This document shows, one piece after another, positions 42,788-55,329 of a stretch of 64,000 nt of DNA. The notes below the pieces were generated by a model, which was given only the letters and a program-made list of their open reading frames with translations, did no database searches and was not told the origin of the DNA. Origin of the DNA: Dipteris shenzhenensis (Eukaryota; Polypodiophyta; Polypodiopsida; Gleicheniales); assembly GCA_047967505.1 (NCBI GenBank), contig CM106540.1. One strand, written 5' to 3'. Positions within the stretch are counted from its first letter, which is position 1; every line of letters begins with the position of its first letter. A program made the position numbers and the translations under genes.

Positions 42788-44485
42788 TAGCCTCTCAAAA
42801 AGACAGATTGGTGGTGGGCTGACACCCATCACCCAATCTATCGAGCATTTTGCATTGATGAACGGGATATGCTACAAGAGGACAGAGATGATCTCCACCA
42901 ATTCCAACCTCTACCCCCTCATATGAAAATACCTCTGCCACTTCCCACTTCACCGCCTCCTTCTCCACCACCGCTCCCAGAATCTCCATTGCCATCTCTG
43001 CCAGGTTCTCCCCGAGCTTCCTCTGTTAATTCCTTTGGTCCCATTCTCTACATGAACTCTGGAATTAAATCGGAGCCTATGGAAAAAGATCCACCCCAAG
43101 CATCTACCTCACAACAGCCCCCTCGGGAGCAATGGCGAGGCAAGCGCACAGCATTTTTTGGCAGGCCTGGATCCGAATTCATGAGAGGTGAATTCCAGAC
43201 TCACTTCATTGATGGTGACCTTGATGAGTAGACTGATCTGCAAAAACGACTTCAGCACAAATCCTTCCCTAGTTATATTTTAAATATTGATGCTATCTCA
43301 CCACAGGCAATGAAGGATATTCTCAAAATATTCTATAGACACATGATGGCATTAGTCATGATCTATAGGTGGAATCCAAGAGATGCAGTAGTTGAAACCA
43401 CCAAAGGTTTTGCCGGTGTTATTGCTAATTGGTGGGAGTTCTTATAAGATGAATCCAAAGAGCAAATCTTTGCAAGTGTTGATGCCAATCATCAACCTAA
43501 TTCCCTGGATTCCCTCATAGCCGCAATCTCCAATCAGTTTCTTCCTACTTTCACGGATGATCACACTCAGGCAGCAAATGAATTTTTTGCTCTTAAGCTA
43601 TGCGATCTTTTTTAGTTGGAAGCCTACAATGCACATGTGCAATAGCTGGTTTATAGAGCTGGCATTTTTTCTGACACTGCAGCAAAGCGTCATTACTTGT
43701 ACAGCTTATTGCACTGACTTGGAGAAGCAGTCATGACAGTCATCGAAGTGCAAACAAAGATTGTCAACATTGACAATCAACCGACTGAAATCCATAAGAC
43801 AGTCACAGATTATACTTTTGCTAACCTATTCCAGATGGTCCAAGTATACATCAGTCGACAATGTTTAGAATACACTCTCCGGCACAAGCTTAAAAAGGTT
43901 GGTATTGTTTCTCCGGTCATATGTGAACAGTTTGTGGGTCATCATAATTTTTGCCCTCCAGGTTCTAGTTATGGTCCTCCTTCATGGCATTCCCATTCAT
44001 CAAAATCTCGCCCTTCTAAATGTTCATGTGGGTCCTCGAGCTTTCCTAAAATTTGAAAGCTTCGATGGCATTGTCGCTACTCTAGAAGGCCTCAATGTTT
44101 TCTTCGCTGCCACTCCTTTCGACAAAACAAATCTACAGGATGTTTTATCTATGGCAAGAAAGGCCACTTTGCTCGTGACTGTCATGAGAAACCCCGCAAT
44201 CCACAACAAAAACAACTGAAAGGTTTCTTCGCAATGGTAGCACACCCCGAACAATGGGAAGTCATTTCCCAAGGTGAGTCTGATGAGTCTCTTCTAGAAT
44301 GTTTTGAATCAAATACTTCAGAATGTTTTCATTGCCAGCTACATGCTCCTCCAGCATCCGAAGATGATGACCCCAATGTATATAGCCTGATGAATCTTCC
44401 TCACCAACGACAACCTTTCCATGTTGATATCGAGATCTCCTCAGGAAGTTCTGATGGAGAGCCCCCAGAAGAACCTCCTTCCTAG
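42788..44485 (+). pseudogene. EPRV-d: caulimovirid capsid protein with CCHC region, broken
   Basis: Plus-strand frame beginning mid-capsid (DEQ-type N-terminus missing). It shows LPLPTSPPPSPPPLPESP, then REQWRGKRTAFFGRPGSEFM, the core (IDAISPQAMKDILKIFYRHM; GVIANWWEFL), QTKIVNIDNQPTEIHKTV, and a knuckle reading CFIYGKKGHFARDC in which the second cysteine is replaced by tyrosine. The acidic C-terminus ends at 44485. In-frame stops occur near 43229, 43447, 43612, 43645 and 43716. Confidence 0.87.
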
Positions 44486-45705
44486 AGGTTTTTGCTCTAG
44501 CTTTTGGTCGTAGCAATTCCCGTGGTCATAGTCGTGGCCGACATCCTGGGTTTTCCCATCAAAAATTTCCATCTTTTGATTTACATACATCCGAAGATCT
44601 TTTTGATTCTTCATTTGCTCCTTCTCCAAGTAGAAGATTACCTTCAACCGATTTCTATTCCGGTCCTTCAGTCTTTCGGCCTCTCCACAGTGTACATGAC
44701 TCCTCCCCTAACTTTCTTCCTCCTCCTTTTTGGAAATCCCCAGTCACCACTCTCTCTGCCCCTGCTCCTCTGATCCAATCTCCACAATGACCCCCCTGTT
44801 TTGACCAATTTGAGAGCCTTGGCATCAGCATTGATGGGCTTCGTATCCACCTAACGACGATCACTGACAAGCCAAGCTTCAAAACTTCATCGAATCATTG
44901 GATCATAAGGTTGGTGAACATTTGACTCAGTGCAAGCTCTATACTGAACCAGTTCCAAATGTGTTATCTCTTCAAGATTTCTTTTCGACGCCAGCACCAG
45001 CAGTTCAAAATCCTATGAAAAATTGGATGGTAAAAGTTCACAGCTCAAACCCCCAGGGGTACCTCCTTATAATTTGATTGCTTTAGTCGACACAGGGTCT
45101 GGATTCAACATCTGCAAATATCGGGCTCTTCCTACTTCTTCTTGGCAACAACTTGAGACCCAAGATCAGATGCGTGGTTCGACAATAAGTGGCGGGCTTA
45201 TTGCATGCAAGAGGTATGCATAAGAAATTCCTATCACTCTAGTTGGGCATTCCACCACTATTGGTTTCTATCAATTGGAATCCCAAGGGATAGATCTGGT
45301 CATTGGTAATGCTTTTCTCAACCAACATCTCCCATTCGGGTTTTCTACTAAAGAGATGGTCCTTACCATAAATAACGTCTTGGTACATATCCCTACAAGA
45401 GAATCCCTCAAGCATGTCCTCAAGCCATTTGAAGAGGACCTAGAGATTGTCCGACAGTGTTTTTCCCCAGTTGACCCTCCAATATGTCAAAGCTCCACCT
45501 AAATATGATTCTACTCTAGATGCCTCTCCAAATCTTGCCGAGTCATTTAGCCCACAACCTTCTCCTCAAGATGCTCAACAACCCCTTCAAGGAGCTAAGC
45601 TCGATGACTATATCAACAGCTTCCTCCAGGTAGAAAATAGTAAGCAGCTCCGCCGAACTGTTCACACGCTTCATATGATGACAGCACTGCAGGATATGCA
45701 ATAGA
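44486..45705 (+). pseudogene. EPRV-d: caulimovirid aspartic protease region, broken
   Basis: A proline/serine-rich linker is followed by the protease core ALVDTGSGFNICKY at about 45084-45125, with intact DTG. Then comes 45275-45502 (ESQGIDLVIGNAFLNQHLPF; VLVHIPTRESLKHVLKPF) and 45447-45704 (SKQLRRTVHTLHMMTALQDM). Stops separate the pieces at about 45222 and 45499. Pepsin-like retroviral proteases cut the polyprotein; here the active-site motif survives but the frame does not. Confidence 0.85.
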
Positions 45706-47100
45706 AGTTCATTCGTGACTGCAGCAGTGACTCACCATCAGCTTTCAAGAATGTGTTTCAGCATCAAGCCGACCTCCCTCTTTGGGAAAACTCCAAACCA
45801 TTCAAAGAAAGTCCATATGGGTTTAACCAAGCTGACTGACAATTGTGCAACCAAGAAATCCAAGAACTCTTGGATATGGGTCTCATTGAACCATCTCGCT
45901 CTGAGTGGGCAGTAGCAGCATTCTATGTAAATAAACACTCTGAGTAGAAGAGGGGTAAGCAGTGCCTTGTCATAAATTACAAGCCACTAAACAAATGTCT
46001 TTTGTCCGTTTCTTATCCGATTCCTAACAAAGAATACCTTATGCAAAAAATTTCTGGTGCTACAATCTTCTCGACGTTTGACCTCAAGGCAGGGTTTTGG
46101 CAAGTGGGTCTTAATCCTAATGATCGCCATAAGACAAGATTTGTCGTTCCTCAGGGATTCTATCAATGGAACGTACTCCCTTTCGGTCTCAAAACCGCTC
46201 CTGTAGAATTTCAGAAGTTCATGGATTCCATATTCAGTCAGCATCATTCTTTTTGTTTAGTTTATATTGATGACATACTAGTGTACAGCAAGGATGTCCA
46301 TTCACATCTCCGCCATCTCCAAATTGTGTATGATCTCATCAAATCCAAAGGGTTGGCCCTTTCCGCTAAAGAAATCACCCTTGGCTAGGAAACGATTGAG
46401 TTCTTAGGAGTCCACATCCACAAGGGTAATATTCAAATGCAGCAACATGTCTTGAAGGCCCTTCTTGCATTTCCAGATGAAATCAGGGATCGAACTCAAC
46501 TCCAAAGGTTCCTGGGATGTCTAAATTACATATCCCCTTTTTATAAATAGTTGGAGATCGGCATCTTCTCCTACTCTGTCTCAGAAAAGATGGTCCGACA
46601 TGGGGTCCACCCCAAACAAAAGCAGTGCAACACATCAAAGAAAAGGTTCAACAGTTACCATCTCTCACCATTCCATCAGCCATAGGACAGCTAATAATTG
46701 AAACACATGCATCTGACCATTTTTGGGGAGCAGTCTTACTTGAGACCATTTTTGGGGAGCAGTCTTACTTGAAAAGACACCCACTGAAGAAGTTGTATGT
46801 GCCTACCGGGCAGGAACTTTTCAAGGTGCTAAGCTCAATTACCATTCAATTGAGAAAGAAATTCTAGCAGTCAAAAGGGCAATTCAAAAGCTAGAACTCT
46901 TAATCTTAAATAAAGAATTCCTCATCCGCACCGACAACCAGAACTTCAAGACGTTTTGTACCCGTCGAATTGATAAACAGATTAGTGGGGGACACTTAGC
47001 TCGCTGGTAGGAATTTTTTTACCATGTATGATTTCAAAGTAGAATGGAAAAAAGGCTCCTCAAATGTGCTCCCAGACATGCTCTCCCATGAAGGAGCACC
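45706..47100 (+). pseudogene. EPRV-d: caulimovirid RT and RNase H, broken
   Basis: The RT core is readable at 45960-46560 (LVINYKPLNKCLLSVSYPIP; GATIFSTFDLKAGFWQVG; CLVYIDDILVYSKDVHSHL; EFLGVHIHKGNIQMQQHV). A stop lies in LSAKEITLG-stop-ETIEF at 46387. RNase H (46625-47100) carries a local duplication of about 35 bp (ACCATTTTTGGGGAGCAGTC twice, near 46717 and 46744) and ends in YDFKVEWKKGSSNVLPDML. Several other frameshifts are present. Confidence 0.87.
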
Positions 47101-47752
47101 TTATCAGGACATTCACAATGGCGGATTACTACTTCCACTTGATACTGGACAACCAGAAGTCCTATGTCTCGATCATGGTGATTAGACACTGTCCTCAATT
47201 GGATAAGACCTTCATCATGACACTTGTACAAAATTAAATAAAATTTATAAAGTGACTAGATAGTGCTCATATCTGAGTAAGACCTTCACCTTTATGTCTT
47301 TTACATATCTTTTCATGGTACAAACAAATGGATGACAGCTCAGAGTGGATTACAGCTCAACCTCCACTCATGACAGCTCAGAGTGGATTACAGCTCATCC
47401 CTCCACTTTGCTTTTTCCTATATAAGAGCATCCTTGGCTCATTTGTAGGTAGAGTCTGCCTCTGAGAGCTCTTGTATCCTCAGTTTTTTTTTTTTGCAAT
47501 ATATATCTAGCTTTCCAGCCTCCTTGCTTCAAACTCCCTTGTTCTCAGTTTCTTACTTTCAGTTTTCCTTCATGCCTTTGTCTGTTCCACCATTCTCCAC
47601 TTATGTCCTGTTCTTTGCCCCGGACTGGTCTTCCCCAATGTTACGCACCTCTCCTCCTACCAACTTTCCTATCTACATCTGTTTCATTCATGCTTCGTCT
47701 CCCGATTTTGTCTGCTCCTTACCCCTCAGCATCATCATGGGTTCTCGCTCTT
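47101..47752 (+). promoter_or_regulatory. EPRV-d intergenic promoter and leader
   Basis: Contains ATTAGACACTGTCC with GGATAAGACC (about 47182-47212), the reverse complement of the shared intergenic motif. A tandem block with CAGCTCAGAGTGGATTACAG occurs twice in 47334-47400. A strong TATA box CCTATATAAGAGCATCC is at about 47419-47435. A leader matching 41511-41783 in reverse follows. The leader stops at 47752, where TTTAGGG repeats begin, before reaching a primer site. Confidence 0.78.
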
Positions 47753-47775
47753 TGAGGGTTTAGGGTTTAGGGTTT
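47753..47775 (+). repeat. Telomere-like repeats at an EPRV junction
   Basis: About 2.7 units of TTTAGGG (GAGGGTTTAGGGTTTAGGG) sit exactly between the leader of EPRV-d and the protease of EPRV-e (TTTACAAGCAATAACTCC, compare 54595). The bordering sequences are otherwise uninterrupted relative to their homologues. Confidence 0.85.
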
Positions 47776-50580
47776 TACAAGCAATAACTCCACCACCCAT
47801 AGTGGAACCATGCATTTGGTCAGTGGGATCAAGGGGTTCCCAGCAATATGAAGGCAAAGCATGATATTTACATATGTTGAATCCTGATCCTGTATCTACA
47901 AGAGCAACAAGAGGGTAAGGAACAACACCAGGAGGCCTTATGAGAATAGAGATGAGCCAAGTCTTCATGGGATTTCGGACAGGAGGTGCAGGTTGTTGAA
48001 AGAAATCATGGAAAGAGAAGAGAAAGGGCTTTTCTTGAGCTATGGAGCACAGTAATGAGTTGCAGATGGGTTTTCAGTCCATCGATGCTGATACTCAAAC
48101 TTTCGAACTGATCATAACAGGAAGGCCGTGAAGGGTGTGCCATTGGAGGGGGAGCAGTTAGAGTATGCACAGGAGTTCGCCAGAAAGGAGAGGGTAAATA
48201 CTGGGGAACTACAGAGGTAGACTCATTGACACTATGAGGAGGTTTGAATATAGAAGGACCTGTATAGTGATGTACAGAATGAGGGAAAGAATGCTGAGAA
48301 GGTCGAGACAACCTGGAGAAATCAGAGAGTTCTTATGAGGTCTCAAGATCACTTTTTCGGAGACTACGTGGAGCAAACTTCCCTTGGTCATGACTATGGG
48401 AAGGTCGAAGAGATGGGGGACGAATGTAGGTGTCAACGTCTTCAGACCCATCATCATCATCGGAGGCTGAAGGAATATCAATGTCGATGCGGGATTGTCT
48501 ACGAGGATGATTCATATAAATAGGGATATCTTCAGCTGAGCTCATAGAGGTGGAGAGCTGGTCTTTGAGTTGGTAATGCAGGCATTGAGGAGTATCAGAT
48601 TCAGAACATTCATATAAGAATTCATCTGTGACTCCTTGCGAGACAACTTCCCAATTATTCGGATGATTGACCATAACAAAGAACCCTTTGAGTTGTTTTT
48701 GTTTGGAGTTACGGGGTTGCTATGGACAATCCTTAGCAAAAAGGCCTTTTTTCCTGCATATAAAACAACCTAAACCTTTGCGTTGGGGATTGAAGCAGTG
48801 ATTGCGAAGGAAACATTGGGGACATCGTTGATATCGGTGGTGCCATCGAAGTTTCCTGAGACGGGGAAACTGAGAACTTCCATAAGAACACTTGGAAGAT
48901 TATTTCCCATTCTTTCTACAAGAGATTCTATGTGAAGATATAGGCATAGGACAGAAATCTCTGTGCCCCACAAATTGTTGGCAAATAGCAAGAGAGACAA
49001 GCCCAATCTTTTTGAGTTCTTGCGTAATACAATGGCGTCGAATATACACTTGAACTAACTGAAATAGATTGGCAAAAGTAAAATTAGCTACCGTTTTATG
49101 AAGCTCTGGCTGATTGTCGATATTTACAATCTTAGTTTGAGCTTCTATGAGAGCCATCACAGCATCACCAAGTTTGTGTGGAAGACTATACAAATAGTGC
49201 CTCTTAGCTGAGGTGTCGGCAAAGATGCCGGCTCTGTACACCAGCTGCTGAACATGAGCATTATATGCATCTAGTTGGAAAAGATCACACAACTTTAGTG
49301 CAGAGAATTCATTGGAAGCCTGAGCACGATCATCAGTAAATGTTGGAAGAAATTGATTTGAAATGGCAGCAATTAAGGCATCAGGGGCATTAGGCTAATT
49401 GTTGCCATCCAAACTAGAAAAAATCTGTTCCTTGGACTCATCGCTCAAAAACTCCCACCAGTTAGCTATGACTCCTGTGAAACCCTTAGTGGTTTCAACT
49501 ATAGCATTGTGGGGGTTCCACTGATAGATAGTAACCAGAGACATCATATGCCGATAAAAGATCTTGAGAATATCTTTCATGGCTTGAGGAGTGGCTGCGT
49601 CGATGTTGAGGATATAACCTAGGAAGGATTTATGCTGCATGCGATTAATGAGATCACCAGGCTCGTTCAAATCACCATCAGTGTAGTGGGTTTGGAATTC
49701 ACCACGGATGAACTGAGCACCTGGGTAATCATAGAAAGCGGTGCATCTGCCTCGCCAAGAAGGTTGCTGGGGAGTAGTGGAAGACTGCGGTTGTTCTTCT
49801 TCCATATGCTCTTGCTTGGGCTCTTGGTTCATATGGGCGAAAGGAGCAAGTGTAGAAGAGCTAACAGAATATACACTGGGAGAAGGAGGAGGAGGATGCT
49901 AAGTATCAGGTAATGGGGTAGGTTGAGGAGCAGTAGGAGGTGGGGGAACTACTATTGGTCCAGGAGCAGGAAGATCAAGATGAGGGAAGAAGAGTGAAGG
50001 ATCCAGGGGAATCATAGGAATGGGCAATCATACTTCCGTAGGATCATCAACTTGTTCATCTTGATTGGTCCATCGAAAAGCTCGGATAATGGGATGAGCA
50101 GGGTCGAGCCATTGAGATGGAACCAAAGAAAAGGTTTCCTCATTATCAGATTCATCAACATCAGCAAACATATCGGGAGGAAGGAACATTAAAGAGGGAG
50201 TATGGAGATTCTGGAAGGTGAGATGAGGAGGACTAGTAGAGGCAGGAGGCAAGGAAGGGGGGAAAGCAGTATAAACAGAAGGAGTAGGATCCATATGTAC
50301 ATTAGAGGAAATAGATGCTTGTAATTCCTGTAAGATGAGATGTACCTTAGTGTTAAGTCATCCAAGAGCAAGCTGTAGGTCGTAAAGTGCAGACTGACAG
50401 GCATCAAGGCAATCTTGTACAGCCAAATTGTGGGAATTACACCAATTAAGCTGTTGTTGCTCAACTGGAATAGCATCAGATAGTAAAGACTGATCAACCA
50501 GAGCATAAGGCGCATGAATAGACTTATGTAAGCCATCATCAGTGGTTGGCTAGAATCTAGAAGCCACAGGCCATTGAGTC
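47773..50580 (-). pseudogene. EPRV-e: capsid and start of protease, broken
   Basis: From right: N-terminal capsid (50580-50028, with LFMRLMLW-type frames and LPPASTSPPHLTFQNLHTPS), proline-rich linker, core 49832-49395 (SFLGYILNIDAATPQAMKDI; FTGVIANWWEFLSDESKEQI), then 49292-48900 (HVQQLVYRAGIFADTSAKRH; QTKIVNIDNQPELHKTVANF). The zinc-knuckle region near 48730-48765 is diverged. 48674-48333 is the acidic C-terminus (NHPNNWEVVSQGVTDEFLYE). 47968-47776 is the protease core (ALVDTGSGFNICKY), cut at GGGVIACK by telomere-like repeats. Many frameshifts. Confidence 0.85.
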
Positions 50581-50867
50581 GGACTAAACATCATCATGGG
50601 AGCCACTCGATCGGAAGAAGTAATAGCATCAAAATTGGAGTGGACATGCGGATGATGATTAACTACAGTAGAATGCCTGTATTGGAGACTAGTATCTGCA
50701 GGATGTCAAGATGCAGAGGTGGAGGCGATCTAATCATGAATGGCTTCAGCTTTATCAGAGGAAAGTGATACCTTATAAGATGTATCCTGATCTGTTGCTA
50801 GAATTCCTAGAATTCTTGCAATAGATATCTTTGAAGAAGCAGGAAAGGAGAGTCACATGAACCTTTG

Positions 50868-51790
50868 GGCTGGGCCCCAAGAGGGTCCATCTTTTCGTAA
50901 GCATAATTGTAATTGGTACCTGTCTTTGGCTAATTGCTCATAGAAAGCAGTGCGTCTGCCTCACCAAGAAGGTTGCTGGGGAGCAGTGGAAGACTGCGGT
51001 TGTTCTTCTTCCATATGCTCTTGCTTGGGCTCTTGGTTCATATAGGCGAAAGGAGCAAGTGTAGAAGAGCTAATAGAATATACACTAGGAGAAGGATGAG
51101 GATGCTGAGTATCAGGTAATGGAGCAAGTTGAGGAGTAGTAGGAGGTGGGGAAACTACTATTGGTCCAGGAGCAGGAAGATCAAGATGAGGGAAGAAGAG
51201 TGAAGGATCCAGGGGAATCATAGGAATGGGCGGTCGTACTTCCGTAGGATCATCAGCTTGCTCATCTTGATTGGTCCATCGAAAAGCTCAGATAATGGGA
51301 TGAGCAGGGTCAAGCCATTGAGATGGAACCAAAGAAAAGGTTTCCTCATTATCAGATTCATCAACATCATCGAACATATCGGGAGGAAGGAACATTAAAG
51401 AGGGAGTATGGAGATTCTGGAAGGTGAGATGAGGAGGACTAGCAGAGGCAGGAGGCAAGGCAAGGGGGAAAGCAGTATAAACAGAAGGAGAAGGATCCAT
51501 ATGTACATTAGAGGAAATAGATGCTTGTAATTCCTATAAGATGAGATGTACCTTAGTGTCAAGTCATCCAAGAGCAAGCTGTAGGTCGTAAAGTGCAGAC
51601 GGACAGGCATCAAGGCAATGTTGTACAGCCGAATTGTGGGAATTACACCAATTAAGCTATTGTTGCTCAACTGGAATAGCATCATATAGTAAAGACTGAT
51701 CAACCAGTGCATAAGGCGCATGAATAGAGTTGACTGGAATCCAGAAGCTGCAGGCCATTGAGTCGGACTAACCATCATCATGGGAGCCAC
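50868..51790 (-). pseudogene. EPRV-e: duplicated capsid N-terminus joined to an RT scrap
   Basis: 50939-51790 repeats 49731-50580 in the same orientation, about 1.2 kb apart, with over 90% similarity by eye. On its left, 50868-50938 is a piece of RT/RNase H sequence nearly identical to 53015-53095. The switch between the two occurs at a shared TCATAGAAAG. Neither capsid copy is open throughout. Confidence 0.85.
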
Positions 51791-52560
51791 TCGATCGAAA
51801 GAAGTAATAGCATCAAAATTGGAGTGGACGTGCAGATAATGATTAACTATAGTAGAACGCCTGTATTGCAGACTAGTATCTACAGGATGTCGAGATGGAG
51901 AGGTGGAGGTGATCCAATCATGAACAGCTTCAGCTTTATCAGAGGAAAGTCTAGGATTCTTACACGGAGATCTTTCCTCACGCGAATCGGCTCAACCTCA
52001 CAACGGCTCTCTCTGGCCTCAGATGGGGAGCTCACTGGGAGACTTTTGGAATGATCTAACACACAAGAAGACAAGGCTCTAATACCAAAAAGGAACAGGG
52101 TAGCACCGAATGATGGAACTTGGAAATAAGCAAGCATATACGAAGCGGAGGTGAAGTTATGCAAAAAGGAACAGGGTAGCACCAAACGATGGAACTCAGA
52201 AATAACAAGAGGAGTGGTGCGAGCAATGATGCTTCCAAGTGGCGCACTGAGGGAAAAGGCGCACTAATGTTAGTGGAAAAGGAAAAGGCGCACTGAGATA
52301 GTGGGCATCTGTCACAGTGTCAGGTGCACTTAGTGAGTGGAGTATCTTTGTACAGTGACTAGTTATGACATCTGGTGAAGGTCTTATCTGGGACTGCAGA
52401 CAGTGTCTAATCACCATAAAGAATATTATATACAAACCCGAGATGAAGGTCTTATCCCATGGGGGACAGTGTCTAATCATCTTGGGACAGTGAATATCCA
52501 AAACCAGGGCCATTACCAGTGGGAAGCAATAGACCATCATTATGCTGGGCCCAATAGGGA
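51791..52560 (-). promoter_or_regulatory. EPRV-e leader, primer site and intergenic region
   Basis: The reverse complement of 52075-52087 is TGGTATTAGAGCC, the tRNA-Met primer site with one change. 52375-52420 and 52443-52482 are two copies of the GGTCTTATC/ACAGTGTCTAATCA motif. GGAACAGGGTAGCACC is duplicated (52091 and 52168), and GGAAAAGGCGCACT is repeated near 52251 and 52278. The movement-protein gene that should lie left of the primer site is almost entirely deleted. Confidence 0.7.
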
Positions 52561-53850
52561 GCACCTTCACGAGAAAGCATGTTGGGAAGAACATTGGTGC
52601 TGCCCTTCTTCCATTCAACTGTATGTAAAATCATACATTGAAAAGAACTCTTGCCAGTGGGCAAGGCGACCTCAGCCAATTTGTTTGTCAATCCACCTGG
52701 TACAAAAGGTTTTAAAGTTCTGGTTGTTTGTGCAGACTGTGAATTGTTTGTTGAGGATGAAGAGCTCGAGTTTTTATATGGCATGTTTGATGGCGAGGAT
52801 TTCTTTCTCGATGCTATGATAATTCCATTCTGCACCTTGGAACATGCCTGAGCGGAATGCACAGATGACTTCTCGAGCCGGAGTCTTTTCTAAGAGGATT
52901 GCACCCCAAAATTGGTCAGAGGCATCAGTCTCTATGATGAGGGTGGCATCTTCAGTTGGAATGGTGAGGTTAGGCAGGTGTTTGATTTGATCTTTGATGT
53001 GCCTAACTGCATCAGTTTGGGCTGGGCCCCAAGAGGGTCCATCTTTTCGTAAGCATAATTGTAACTGGTACCTGTCTTTGGCTAATTACTCATAGAAAGG
53101 GGAGATGTGGTTGAGGCAACCCAAAAATTGTGGGAGTTGGGTACGATCATGGATTTCATCAGGAAAGGCATGGAGAGCTTTAAGGACATGATCTTGCATC
53201 TGCAAAGCTCCTTTATGAATCTGGACGCCAAGGAAATCAATAATGGGTTGTCGGATTAGGATTTTCTTAGCGGACAAAGCCAACCCTTTCTATCAGAGGA
53301 GATTATATACAACCTGAAGGTGTTTGAGATGAGCGGTCTCATCTTTACTATAAATCAAAATATCATCAATATATACAAGGCAAAAGGAATGGAAAGGACT
53401 AAAAATGGAGTTCATGAATTTCTGGAACTCTATTGGGGCAGTCTTAAGACCGAATGGTAGAACGTTCCATTCGTAGAATCCTTGGGGGACTACGAAGCCT
53501 GTTTTGTATCTGTCAGTAGGAAGAAGCCCAATTTGCTAGAAGCCTACTTTGAGGTCTAATTTGGAGAATACTTGCACACCCATGATCTTTTGCATAAGAT
53601 ATTATTTGTTGGGGATTGGATGTGAGAGAGATACCAGACATTTATTGAGAGGCTTATAATTAATTACCAACCTCTTTTTACCTCTCTTTTACTCAGAGTG
53701 TTTGTTGACATAGAATGCTACTGCAGCCCATTCTGAGCGAGATTCTATAATGAGACCCATAGCAAGGAGTTCAGATATCTCTTGATTACAGAGCAATTGG
53801 TCTTGCTAAGTAAATCCATAAGGGCTCTCCTTATAAGGTTTAGAACCTTC
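52561..53850 (-). pseudogene. EPRV-e: RT and RNase H, broken
   Basis: Minus-strand RT with LVINYKPLNKCLVSLS, GFVVPQGFYEWNVLPFGLK and CLVYIDDILIYSKD near 53350-53400, then DFLGVQIHKGALQMQDHVLK (53283-53086). RNase H pieces run to 52561 (LIIETDASDQFWGAILL; MPYKNSSSSS is a shadow frame). Stops interrupt it at about 53690, 53538 and 53297. Confidence 0.85.
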
Positions 53851-53869
53851 TTTGAGGGGTGAGAGTGCT

Positions 53870-54015
53870 CTCAATGGAAGCAAGAACGGAAGAAGGAGAG
53901 AGAGAGAGACAGAGAGCCACACAAGTTTTGGTGGGTGCAAAACCACCCTAATCTTCTTTTTCATTCATTTATATATGTGTTTGAGTATTGTACATAACTG
54001 GGGTAAAGGCACAGT
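53870..54015. other. Short foreign insert inside EPRV-e
   Basis: About 140 bp between protease-side and RT-side EPRV sequence has no counterpart in the other copies. It contains GAGAGAGAGAGACAGAGAG and TTTATATATGTGTTTGAG. Origin unknown; it could be a truncated LTR or a microsatellite expansion. Confidence 0.4.
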
Positions 54016-55325
54016 GACCTTTAACCCCCACAAGGGGAAGAGCAACCTGATGTTGAAAGATTTGTTTGAAGGCCGTTGGAGACTCACTGCTACAATCGGA
54101 GAAAAATTTATCATACATCTGCTGTAGTGAAGCACATAAATACAAAGATTAAGATTGTTTTTGGAGGGCCTTCTGCTCATCATTGAAGATCATATCCTAG
54201 ATATACGCATCGAGCTCATTTGAGGGCAAGGGAGCTTGAGCGTCAGGTTGTGGGCTGAATTCAGTGTGAGAAGGAACGGGAGATGCATCAGGAGTTTTTA
54301 GGAATTCAGCTGGAGGATCACAGAGATGAGGAGACTGTACAGTAGTATTTTTACTGACCAGTTCGAGATCTTCGGCGAATGGTTTGAGGACCTTTTTGAG
54401 CTTTTCTCGAGCTGAAACATGTACAAGTATTCCACCAATGGTTAGGGCCATTTGGTCGGTGGAGAGGCCGAATGGCAAGTGTTGATTAAGGAAGTCGGTG
54501 CCGATGACGATGTCAACTCCCTGGGATTCAAGCTGATAGAAATCTATCTCAGTTGGATGTTATTGAATGGAGATAGGAATTCGAGCAGCGAATCGTTTAC
54601 AAGCAATAACTCCACCACCCATAGTGGAACCATGCATTTGGTCAGCGGGATCAAGGGGTTCCCAGCAATATGAAGGCAAAGCATGATATTTACATATGTT
54701 GAATCGTAATCCTGTATCTACAAGAGCAACAAGAGGGTAAGGAACAACACCAGGAGGCCTTATGAGAATAGAGATGAGCCAAGTCTTCATGGGATTTTGG
54801 ACAGGAGGTGTAGGTTGTTGAAAGAAATCATGGAAAGAGAAGACAGAGGGCTTTTCTTGAGCTATGGAGCATTGAGTCAGATGACTACTAACTTTCTTAT
54901 CCAATGATTCAATGGAATTATGCAGCTTGTGGAGCAAACTTCCCTCGGCCGCAACTGTGAGAAGGTCGGAGAGATGGGGGATGAATGTAGGCATCAACGT
55001 CTTCAGGCCCATCATCGTCATCGGAGGCTGAAGTAATATCAATGTCGATGTGGGATTGTCTGCGCGGATGATTCATATAAGCAGGGATATCTTCAGTAGA
55101 GCTTGCAGAGGTGGAGAGCTGGTCTCTGAGTTGGCAGTGCATGCATTGAGGAGTATCAGATTCGGAACATTCATATAAGGATTCATCTGTGACTCCTTGC
55201 GAGACAACTTCCCAATTATTCGGATGATTGACCATATTAAAGAACCCTTTGAGTTGTTTGTGTTGGGAGTTATGGGGTTGCTATGGACAATCCTTAGCAA
55301 AATGGCCTTTTTACTTGCATATAAA
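54016..55325 (-). pseudogene. EPRV-e: protease and capsid C-terminus of the next unit, broken
   Basis: 55325-54918 holds the remains of a zinc knuckle and the acidic capsid end (NHPNNWEVVSQGVTDESLYE). 55042-54560 has the protease core; its motif reads ALVDTGLRFNICKY, so the residue after DTG is altered. 54478-54197 continues (PFGLSTDQMALTIGG; LKKVLKPFAEDLELV), and the sequence runs on to 54016. At 55325-55335 it joins the leader of EPRV-f, so the movement protein and most of the capsid are deleted. Confidence 0.83.
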
Positions 55326-55329
55326 ATAG

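Noticed and set aside
44486-45705. A host aspartic protease gene
   Set aside because: The DTGSGFN motif lies between a capsid with a zinc knuckle and an RT in every copy, so it is the pararetroviral protease.
47494-47763. A secreted small protein with hydrophobic start
   Set aside because: It lies in the leader downstream of the EPRV TATA box and recurs at 41511-41783 and 36568-36783; conservation follows the leader DNA, although a leader peptide cannot be excluded.
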